DNA of 6,059 nucleotides from Pseudomonadota bacterium (GTDB taxonomy: Bacteria > Desulfobacterota > Desulfobulbia > Desulfobulbales > SURF-16), in contig JAUVQZ010000175.1 of assembly GCA_030597865.1 (NCBI GenBank), positions 1 to 6,059 of the forward strand, given 5' to 3'. The position numbers were made by a program, and so were the translations under genes. The first letter of the stretch is position 1. Each line of letters starts with the position of its first letter. This document shows, piece after piece, positions 1 to 6,059 of this stretch. The notes beneath the pieces were generated by a model that had not been told where the DNA came from, made no database searches, and saw nothing but the letters and a program-made list of their open reading frames with translations.

Positions 1-484
1 CACCCAGGGCGCTTCTGAGCAGCTCTTCGGCATTGGTCTGGTTGGTCAGGGTGACAATGGCATCGGCATGGGTATGGTCGATAAAGGTGTGGGGCAGAAA
101 GGCGTGGACCAGGGTTTCGATGGAGGGGTTGGGCGAGGAGGCATCAACAAGGTTGGTGCGGAACTGGTTGACCATCTCTTCATCGCTAAGGGAATCAAGG
201 GCGCGCAGCTTGCAGAGGGGCTCAAGCTTTAGGCCCGGCAGACCGGCCGGTTCCATGTCGCCCAGGTCCCAGCCACTGCCCTTGACGAAAATAACCCGTT
301 CCTCTTCGCCGAGAATATTGACCATGGTGGCCTTGGCCGAGGTGTTGCCGCCGCCGTGCAGTACCAGGTCCTCCTCTTGGCCGATGAGGCGCGAGGTGTA
401 GACGCGCAGCCCCATTTCTGGAGGAAATTCTGGGTAGCTCTCAATGAATTTCTGGGCCTCGGTGGGATCATATCGGTTGTTCAT
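1..484 (-). CDS. Class II aldolase-domain protein, N-terminal part (probable bifunctional aldolase/short-chain dehydrogenase), truncated by the window edge
   Basis: Reading the minus strand from the ATG at 484-482 gives 161 open codons that run off the left edge, so the C-terminus is missing. Visible motifs are LVLHGGGNTSAK at residues 40-51, VKGSGWDL at 67-74, and PSIETLVHAFLP at 120-131 followed by DHTHAD at 136-141. The glycine-rich GGGNTS and the HxH pair are the phosphate-binding and divalent-metal signatures of class II aldolases (fuculose/rhamnulose-phosphate aldolase, adducin head). The exact wording resembles the aldolase half of the RhaD/YuxG-type fusions, in which a short-chain dehydrogenase follows; that second half cannot be seen here. 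An in-frame stop lies at 494-496, so 484 is the earliest possible start. No clear Shine-Dalgarno precedes it. It sits 38 bp after the antiporter gene and is probably its operon partner. The family is fairly sure; the sugar substrate and the fusion are inferred. Confidence 0.85.
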   Translation of the reverse strand, partial: MNNRYDPTEAQKFIESYPEFPPEMGLRVYTSRLIGQEEDLVLHGGGNTSAKATMVNILGEEERVIFVKGSGWDLGDMEPAGLPGLKLEPLCKLRALDSLSDEEMVNQFRTNLVDASSPNPSIETLVHAFLPHTFIDHTHADAIVTLTNQTNAEELLRSALG

Positions 485-488
485 TTTT

Positions 489-513
489 TGATGTCAGGTT
501 TGTGGTGATGTCA
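489..513. repeat. Two direct copies of TGATGTCA between the antiporter and aldolase genes
   Basis: TGATGTCA occurs at 489-496 and again at 506-513, a 17-bp period, within the 38-bp gap upstream of the aldolase start. Seen directly. It could be a tandem regulatory site or chance. The repeat occupies the place where a Shine-Dalgarno would be expected, and none is recognisable there. Confidence 0.4.
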
Positions 514-522
514 AAAAGAGGT

Positions 523-1461
523 CTAGGTAAGGATATATATATACATACCGTATGCAACCAGAAGTAAAAAGCCGGTAAGGCGGGATACCTGGTGTTTTGT
601 GATGATGGAAATCAGTAGCACCAAGGAAAAGCCAATCATAATAGGCACATCCCGTTTAAGCAGGTCAACATGGATGGCAAAGGGATAAACCAGGGCCGTA
701 CCGCCGAAAACCATGAGGAGGTTAAAGAGGTTGGAGCCGATGATGTTGCCCACCAAAAGATCGGTGTGGTGGCGGCGGATGGCCGAGATGCAGGAGGCAA
801 GCTCTGGCAGGGAGGTGCCCACCGCCGCCATGGTCAGGCCAATGATCAGGTCGGAAACGCCGAAATAGAGGGCAACATCCACGGCGCCCCCTATGAATAA
901 ATTTGACCCAATGGCCAGGGCAACCAGGCCGGCGCTACAGAGTGCAGCTATCAAGAAATAGGAGGCGGTTTCCTCCTCTAGTGCTTCCGCCTTGCTGGCT
1001 GGGTGGCGATAGACATACCAGGTGTACCAGATGAGCAGGCCGATAAAGACGAAGCCGGTTAGACGGCTGAAATAGCCAAACCAGGTGATGCCCGCAAAGA
1101 TGCAGCTGACCCCGAGCACGGCCCATAACTCCAGGCGCAGCCGGGTATAATGAACAAAGAGGGGGCGGAGCAGGGCGGAGATGGCCAGGATGAGACCGAT
1201 ATTGGCGATGTTGGAACCGACAACATTGCCCAGCATAATATTGGGGTGGCCCTTACTGTTTGCCGCCATGCTGACAAAGAATTCCGGCATGGAGGTGCCA
1301 AAGGCCACCACGGTCAGGCCAATGAGCAGGGGCTTCATCCCTATTCTGGCGGCCAGCTTGATGGCGCCAGAGACCAGCATTTCACCGCCGGCCACCAGGA
1401 GGCTCAGGCCGCCAAAGGCGGCGAGAAAGGAAAATATGATAGAGGAGTAGGTTGCTTCCAT
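523..1461 (-). CDS. Calcium/sodium antiporter, CaCA (YrbG-like) family
   Basis: This is a 312-residue inner-membrane cation exchanger, the usual length for bacterial K+-dependent-type Na+/Ca2+ exchangers. The protein is two homologous halves. The first alpha repeat carries GTSMPE at 55-60 and GNVVGSN at 78-84; the second carries GTSLPE at 215-220 and GNIIGSN at 238-244. The glutamates E60 and E220 match the ion-coordinating acidic residues of the family. Hydrophobic stretches suggest about ten membrane segments, with an acidic cytoplasmic-type linker (KAEALEEET) near 157-165 between the halves. The duplication is also visible in the half-ends, RLTGFVF at 133-139 and RLTGFLL at 294-300. The expected activity is exchange of Ca2+ against Na+, using the sodium gradient for calcium extrusion; direction and ion selectivity are inferred. 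The gene starts 15 bp after the stop of the upstream gene, with only a weak CAGG upstream of its ATG, so translational coupling is plausible. It is a yrbG relative, but orthology is not established, so no symbol is given. Confidence 0.93.
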   Translation of the reverse strand: MEATYSSIIFSFLAAFGGLSLLVAGGEMLVSGAIKLAARIGMKPLLIGLTVVAFGTSMPEFFVSMAANSKGHPNIMLGNVVGSNIANIGLILAISALLRPLFVHYTRLRLELWAVLGVSCIFAGITWFGYFSRLTGFVFIGLLIWYTWYVYRHPASKAEALEEETASYFLIAALCSAGLVALAIGSNLFIGGAVDVALYFGVSDLIIGLTMAAVGTSLPELASCISAIRRHHTDLLVGNIIGSNLFNLLMVFGGTALVYPFAIHVDLLKRDVPIMIGFSLVLLISIITKHQVSRLTGFLLLVAYGMYIYILT

Positions 1462-1476
1462 GGGTGGGCCTGGATG

Positions 1477-2187
1477 TTAATGAAGAAAATCTTTAGGGTG
1501 AAAGGCCAGGGCGGCGGCCGCGAGTTTTTTAAGTTCCTTTTTGATCTGCTCAGCCGGCACCAGGGGCGGCATTATGGTGAGAATCTTTTCCAGGGGCTGG
1601 GGGGGCTTGATGCACATCTTGTCCTCCATGGATTCGTTAAAGCCGCTGGTGATGGCCCCTTCAAGTTTACCGCCCACCCCAGCCCCAGAATCCATACCCC
1701 GCAAAAAGCCCATGATGGAGCTGATATCATTTTTCCGATAGAAAAGAGCTATCTCTTCGGCCAGGATACCGTGGCTCGTGTCCAGTTGGGCATAGTTTTC
1801 CCGGAACTCGTCAACATGAAGAACCAGCTCGTCATAACAGGCAAGGAGCATCTTTGTAAAGCGGCCGTTCCAGGTAAGGCCCCATACCTTCAGATCCTTA
1901 AAGAGCCGGGCCTTGATGGTGGGTGACTCTCTGACATACATGTCCAGGAAAAAATCACGCTCCAGTCCTGACAAGTAGAGGAATTCCCAGATCAGGTCCG
2001 GGTCGTTGAGGATGATGTAGATTCTCGTCAGGTCCATGGCCACCCTCTGCTCTATCATTGTGAACGCGGCAATGCTGTCCTGGAGGGCCTGGGTGTCTTC
2101 TTCGATGAGTTTGCGGAAGCTGAAATAACGTTCGGCAAGCTCCCGTTTGATCTCCAGATTCAAAAAATCAGTGATATCACTGTCCAT
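1477..2187 (-). CDS. Uncharacterised soluble protein, 236 residues, first gene of the minus-strand cluster
   Basis: I do not recognise this protein. It has no signal peptide and no membrane segment, and looks mostly helical and cytoplasmic. An N-terminal charged helical region (about 5-60) is followed by an aromatic-rich middle (about 65-150) containing DLIWEFLYLSG at 64-74 and VWGLTWNGRF at 101-110. A short glycine-rich stretch (GMDSGAGVGGK, 164-174) is followed by a Pro-rich and Lys-rich tail ending in HPKDFLH. The Gly-rich stretch does not fit a Walker A consensus. The start is supported by AGGA (plus-strand 2195-2198) seven bases upstream of the ATG. Codon use and composition resemble the neighbours, and the frame is open for its whole length with the antiporter gene only 15 bp downstream, which argues that it is real. 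A link to ion or sugar metabolism rests only on gene order. Confidence 0.8.
   Translation of the reverse strand: MDSDITDFLNLEIKRELAERYFSFRKLIEEDTQALQDSIAAFTMIEQRVAMDLTRIYIILNDPDLIWEFLYLSGLERDFFLDMYVRESPTIKARLFKDLKVWGLTWNGRFTKMLLACYDELVLHVDEFRENYAQLDTSHGILAEEIALFYRKNDISSIMGFLRGMDSGAGVGGKLEGAITSGFNESMEDKMCIKPPQPLEKILTIMPPLVPAEQIKKELKKLAAAALAFHPKDFLH
2169..2182. repeat. 14-bp perfect palindrome at the start of the 236-residue gene
   Basis: CAGTGATATCACTG reads the same on both strands and covers codons 2 to 6 of the minus-strand gene whose ATG is at 2187-2185. The symmetry is seen directly. Its place just inside the first gene of the cluster would suit an operator or an mRNA hairpin near the start codon, but a palindrome of this size is not rare enough in several kilobases to exclude chance. 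Confidence 0.4.
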
Positions 2188-2218
2188 GTGGCCGTCCTGT
2201 TGCTGAGGGTGTTTTTGA

Positions 2219-2248
2219 ACTATAATCAGGGCCCTGGGCCGGGAGCAA
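2219..2248 (-). promoter_or_regulatory. Candidate sigma-70 promoter for the minus-strand cluster
   Basis: On the minus strand TTGCTC (2248-2243) and TATAGT (2224-2219) are separated by 18 bp, and the -10 element lies about 32 bp upstream of the 236-residue gene. The -10 matches consensus in five of six bases; the -35 matches only in its TTG. The spacer contains the perfect palindrome CAGGGCCCTG (2227-2236). This is a motif match by eye and not a mapped start site. Confidence 0.35.
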
Positions 2249-2343
2249 TGAATTTCGAATTATTTGAGTGATTTCAGGGTGTTTATGCCACGGCGGAGGT
2301 CTGTTTGTCTTAAGGTGTTGATCTTTCATGGTGTTTGCTCTGT

Positions 2344-2380
2344 GGGGGGAGGGAAACGTGCTTCCCCCCCATGGTTTTTT
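2344..2380 (+). terminator. Terminator-like hairpin in the dnaG leader
   Basis: Six G's plus A (2344-2350) pair with T plus six C's (2363-2369), and G2351-T2362 and G2352-C2361 extend the stem around an eight-base loop. Five bases after the stem come six T's (2375-2380). This is the layout of an intrinsic terminator on the plus strand, though the T-run is slightly displaced. No plus-strand gene lies upstream in the window, so it more likely acts on dnaG leader transcripts or ends stray antisense transcription. On the minus strand no T-run follows it. Confidence 0.45.
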
Positions 2381-2437
2381 ATGCTATCTTTCCGAGGCTT
2401 TCATTTTTTGTCCCCTAAGGAGTTCTTCCCCCCATGG
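2361..2437 (+). repeat. Near-direct repeat of a C-run plus ATGG, the second copy forming the dnaG start
   Basis: CTTC followed by six more C's and ATGG lies at 2361-2374, and CTTC followed by five more C's and ATGG lies at 2425-2437, 64 bases further on. The first copy is the 3' arm of the terminator-like hairpin; the second abuts the dnaG start codon. The G-run at 2344-2349 could therefore pair with either. The repeat is seen directly; its function is inferred. Confidence 0.5.
2417..2422 (+). promoter_or_regulatory. Ribosome binding site of dnaG
   Basis: AAGGAG ends 11 bases before the ATG at 2434. A second in-frame ATG at 2440 would leave 17 bases, so 2434 is the better start. The spacing is slightly long and the spacer is almost entirely pyrimidine. 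The TAA stop of a 15-codon upstream reading frame (2371-2418) overlaps the site. Confidence 0.7.
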
Positions 2438-4185
2438 CCATGTTCCAAGACAATGTAGCTCAACTGGTAAAGGATGCAGCTGATATTGTTGAGGTAATTA
2501 ACGAGCATGTGCCCCTCCAAAAAAGAGGGGGGCGCCACCTTGGCCTCTGTCCCTTTCACTCCGAAAAAACACCTTCTTTCTCGGTGAATCAGGAGCGCGG
2601 TTTTTTTCACTGTTTCGGCTGTAAGGAAAGTGGTGATGTGATCGCCTTTGTCATGAAGTACCACTCCCTCCCCTTTCTTGATGCCCTCAAGGAGTTGGCC
2701 CAGCGTTATGGTATTGCCATGGAGGATCGGGATCTGAGCCCGGCGGAAAAGGCCCGGGCTGAAAAGCGCAAACAGCTTTTTGCGGTTAACGGGATGGCCA
2801 CGGATCTCTACCATGATTTCCTTGTTAATAATCCGGCTGCTGAGGCTGCCCGCCGTTACCTTGCCGATCGGCGTATTCCCCCAGAAACCATAGAGACCTT
2901 TCGTCTGGGCTATGCCCCGGACAGCTGGGATTTTCTAGGAAAATACCTGGCGACTAAAAATGTCGATCAGGCAACGGCGGTTGAGGCCGGTCTTCTGGTG
3001 GCCAAGGATCGCGGTGGCTCCTATGACCGTTTTCGAAAACGTATTCTCTGTCCGATTTTTTCCATGGCCGGCGAGGTTGCCGGTTTTGGAGGCCGGATCC
3101 TTGGCGAAGGGCAGCCCAAATATTTAAATACGCCGGAAACGCCTGTCTTTGATAAGGGTCGGACCCTTTTTGGCCTCTACCAGACCAAGAAGGCGCTTCA
3201 GCAAAGCAAGCGCTGCGTGCTGGTTGAGGGCAATTTTGATCTGCTCAGCATGGTGGCCGCCGGTGTTGGCAATGTGGCGGCTCCCCTGGGTACCTCTTTG
3301 ACCCTTCAGCATATCCGGCTCTTGAAAAGATATGTGCCTGAGGTGGTTTTGTTTTTTGATGGTGATCAGGCCGGCATGAAGGCTGCCATGCGCAGCGTTC
3401 CCTTTTTCTTGACGGAACAGCTTGAGGGCAAGGTGGCAATTTTGCCGGAGGACCACGATCCTGACACCTTTTTGCGGGATGAGGGCGTGGTGGCCTTGGA
3501 GGATTTGCTCGCCAAGGCCTTTAGCCTGCCTGATTTCATCTTTGGCAGGTTTGTCGAGGAGTATGGCCTGGGCATTGAGGGCAAGGGGAAAATTATTCGT
3601 GAACTCCAGCCCCTTATCCAGGCCATTGGTAACGATCAGCTCCAGCGCTCCGTTTTCATTGCCCATTTCAGCGAGAAGCTAGGCCTTGATCCAAAAGAGG
3701 TTGCCGGTCATTTTCGGGATAGTGGCAAGGAGAAAATGGCCCCGCCTCTTCCCCGGCTAAATAATCCGCTCACCAGCAGTCACCGTCGTTTTTTGGAGTT
3801 TCTGATTGTCTACCCGGAGTATCTTCCGCAGTTTGTTGGGGCTGGGGTGGAAGACTTTTTTGCAGGGAATGCGGCCCTGGACATTATTGATGTCATGAAG
3901 CAGCTTTCTGTTGAGAATTTCCAGGCAGAAATGCTGTTGGCCCAGATCAATGAGCCCCTAAAGGGGATCATTGCCGAAATCTTGGTTTCTGTGCCGTCGT
4001 GTCTGCCGGAGAAGGCTGAACAAACAGCCCGCGAGATGGTGGGCTGGCTGCAACGGCTTGGTCTCCAGGAAAAGAAGGAAAGGCTGGTTGCCCGGATTCA
4101 GCAGGTTCAGCATGAAAACAACCCGTCACTTCTCATGGAACTCATTGAAAAGAAAAAAGAATTGGACGAAGCATTGATAAATTAA
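2434..4185 (+). CDS. dnaG: DNA primase DnaG
   Basis: DnaG makes the short RNA primers for lagging-strand and replication-fork DNA synthesis, working with the DnaB helicase. The 583-residue length is close to that of E. coli DnaG. The N-terminal CHC2-type zinc domain has ligands C39, H42, C60 and C63 (CPFH, then CFGC). The RNA polymerase core follows from about residue 110, with a TOPRIM fold at about 260-345. Its acidic residues are all present: E265 in LVEGNFD, D309 and D311 in FFDGDQAG, and D342 and D344 in DHDPDTF. The conserved basic stretch with GGRILGEGQPKYLNTPET sits just before. The C-terminal region (about 440-583) is helical and less conserved, as expected of the helicase-binding domain. 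One oddity is VEGNFD, where most primases have VEGYMD or VEGYFD. It heads the plus-strand cluster ahead of rpoD, the classic macromolecular-synthesis arrangement. Identification is secure. Confidence 0.98.
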   Translation: MAMFQDNVAQLVKDAADIVEVINEHVPLQKRGGRHLGLCPFHSEKTPSFSVNQERGFFHCFGCKESGDVIAFVMKYHSLPFLDALKELAQRYGIAMEDRDLSPAEKARAEKRKQLFAVNGMATDLYHDFLVNNPAAEAARRYLADRRIPPETIETFRLGYAPDSWDFLGKYLATKNVDQATAVEAGLLVAKDRGGSYDRFRKRILCPIFSMAGEVAGFGGRILGEGQPKYLNTPETPVFDKGRTLFGLYQTKKALQQSKRCVLVEGNFDLLSMVAAGVGNVAAPLGTSLTLQHIRLLKRYVPEVVLFFDGDQAGMKAAMRSVPFFLTEQLEGKVAILPEDHDPDTFLRDEGVVALEDLLAKAFSLPDFIFGRFVEEYGLGIEGKGKIIRELQPLIQAIGNDQLQRSVFIAHFSEKLGLDPKEVAGHFRDSGKEKMAPPLPRLNNPLTSSHRRFLEFLIVYPEYLPQFVGAGVEDFFAGNAALDIIDVMKQLSVENFQAEMLLAQINEPLKGIIAEILVSVPSCLPEKAEQTAREMVGWLQRLGLQEKKERLVARIQQVQHENNPSLLMELIEKKKELDEALIN

Positions 4186-4222
4186 TATTCTGTTTTCTAT
4201 CAATCTGAAAATAGGGTGGAAT

Positions 4223-4305
4223 AGGATGTTTATCCAGGATTAACAGGGGTGGGGGCAGTCAATGGTTGTTTTGTTCCTGCTGAGACGGTAAACCATTGTT
4301 AATGG
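4223..4305 (+). repeat. Alternating inverted repeats in the dnaG-rpoD gap
   Basis: The 244-bp gap (4186-4429) has no convincing gene. It contains GGAT-GTTT-ATCC-A-GGAT near 4224-4240. It also contains CAATGGTT (4260-4267), its exact reverse complement AACCATTG (4291-4298), and a further AATGG (4301-4305) that could compete for CCATT. In both sets the middle element can pair with the left or the right partner but not both. No T-run follows, so these are not ordinary terminators. The complementarities are seen directly; a regulatory role in rpoD expression is only a possibility. Confidence 0.35.
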
Positions 4306-4423
4306 AAAGCAGGTTCCTGGGCATTTTGAAAAAATAGATGGTGAGGGACGTAAGGGCAGAGAGACGGCTGAAAAGGTCTCATCCTACGATGGGCATGGGA
4401 TTTGGCTGTGGTTTTCGATAAAA

Positions 4424-4428
4424 AAGGA
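4424..4428 (+). promoter_or_regulatory. rpoD: Ill-spaced Shine-Dalgarno before rpoD
   Basis: AAGGA ends only one base before the ATG at 4430, much closer than the usual five to nine bases. There is no better in-frame ATG, GTG or TTG upstream: the frame is open back to a TAA at 4289 but offers only CTG, ATT or ATA codons. A short frame ending in TAA at 4419-4421 lies just upstream and could allow coupled re-initiation. The site therefore leaves the rpoD start uncertain. Confidence 0.4.
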
Positions 4429-4429
4429 T

Positions 4430-5875
<1,446 letters not shown>

Positions 5876-5889
5876 CAGGTGCGCCTCGA

Positions 5890-5916
5890 GCCTGATTTTC
5901 AGGTGTTTTAGTTTTC
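5890..5916 (+). terminator. Weak terminator-like hairpin after rpoD
   Basis: CCTGA (5891-5895) and TCAGG (5899-5903) form a five-pair stem, extendable by a G-T pair, with a three-base loop. The T-rich TGTTTTAGTTTT (5904-5915) follows. It lies 15 bases after the rpoD stop. The stem is short and the T-tract interrupted, so it may be leaky. The rest of the 126-bp gap is pyrimidine-rich without other recognisable signals. Confidence 0.4.
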
Positions 5917-6001
5917 TGCGCTACCCGGTTTTTCCCGCCTTTTGCCTGTCCACACGCCACCCCTTTCATCCCTCTGCTGTTTCTCCTTACAGAGAGTTTA
6001 T

Positions 6002-6059
6002 ATGAGTGAACTCCATGACTGGCTCAGCCTGTACCTGGCCCCAGGTTTGGGAAATGTCC
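6002..6059 (+). CDS. dprA: N-terminus of a probable DNA-processing protein DprA/Smf, truncated by the window edge
   Basis: Nineteen complete codons from the ATG at 6002 are open to the window end. They read MSELHDWLSLYLAPGLGNV. The WLxLxLxPGLG pattern is the typical opening of DprA/Smf, the protein that loads RecA onto incoming single-stranded DNA during natural transformation. Upstream is a purine stretch AGAGAG (5991-5996), a weak Shine-Dalgarno at acceptable spacing. It lies 126 bp after rpoD on the same strand. With so few residues the call is tentative; the Rossmann-like core lies outside the window. Confidence 0.6.
   Translation, partial: MSELHDWLSLYLAPGLGNV

Noticed and set aside
229..471. 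80-codon minus-strand frame overlapping the partial aldolase
   Set aside because: It is a frame-shifted shadow. The frame starting at 484 carries the class II aldolase motifs and runs off the window edge.
533..543. ATATATATATA tract as a possible microsatellite or phase-variable repeat
   Set aside because: It is short and lies in the last codons of the antiporter gene, encoding part of its hydrophobic C-terminus, so there is no evidence of variability.
1150..1926. 258-codon plus-strand open frame across the antiporter and the 236-residue gene
   Set aside because: It is antisense to two well-supported genes, has no family motif, and its His/Gly/Gln-rich composition is typical of an opposite-strand shadow.
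2264..2458. 64-codon plus-strand frame with a TTG start before dnaG
   Set aside because: There is no ribosome binding site or motif, and it overlaps the dnaG start and the hairpin, so it is unlikely to be translated.
3124..3666. 180-codon minus-strand open frame inside dnaG
   Set aside because: It lies wholly antisense to the catalytic core of primase and shows no independent motif.
4191..4213. AT-rich inverted repeat after dnaG as a terminator
   Set aside because: The stem is weak and A/T-only apart from one pair plus a G-T pair, and no T-run follows on the plus strand.
4338..4421. 27-codon ORF just upstream of rpoD
   Set aside because: It has no good ribosome binding site and no conserved feature. 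It is mentioned only because its stop is close to the rpoD start.

Overview
This is a compact bacterial chromosomal window of moderate GC content. It holds core housekeeping genes and shows no sign of a mobile element, CRISPR array, tRNA or rRNA. A Gram-negative proteobacterium-like organism is likely. The style of the primase and sigma-70 proteins, the class II aldolase/dehydrogenase-type gene and the unfamiliar 236-residue protein suggest a sulfate-reducing deltaproteobacterium (Desulfobacterota, perhaps Desulfobulbales). That placement is recognition by eye, not a search result.

The left third (1-2187) is a minus-strand cluster, read from right to left. It contains an unrecognised soluble 236-residue protein (1477-2187), a CaCA-family calcium/sodium antiporter (523-1461), and the N-terminal 161 codons of a class II aldolase-domain protein that runs off the left edge (1-484). 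The gaps are 15 and 38 bp, so the three are probably one operon. No functional link between them is obvious.

A 246-bp divergent intergenic region (2188-2433) separates this cluster from the plus-strand genes. It holds a candidate minus-strand promoter overlapping a plus-strand TATAAT and a CAGGGCCCTG palindrome. Closer to dnaG it has a G-run/C-run hairpin followed by six T's, a 15-codon upstream ORF whose stop overlaps the dnaG Shine-Dalgarno, and a second copy of the C-run against the dnaG start codon. Together these look like a possible attenuated or structured leader.

The right two thirds (2434-6059) is a plus-strand macromolecular-synthesis locus. It has DNA primase dnaG (2434-4185, all zinc and TOPRIM catalytic residues present), a 244-bp non-coding gap with alternating inverted repeats, the primary sigma factor rpoD (4430-5875), a 126-bp gap with a weak terminator-like hairpin, and the first 19 codons of a gene resembling dprA/smf (6002 onward). 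DnaG primes lagging-strand synthesis, RpoD directs housekeeping transcription, and DprA handles incoming single-stranded DNA.

The most notable points are an RpoD that starts almost directly at region 1.2, with no visible region 1.1 and an ill-spaced ribosome binding site, and the structured dnaG leader. I did not find a convincing undescribed system.
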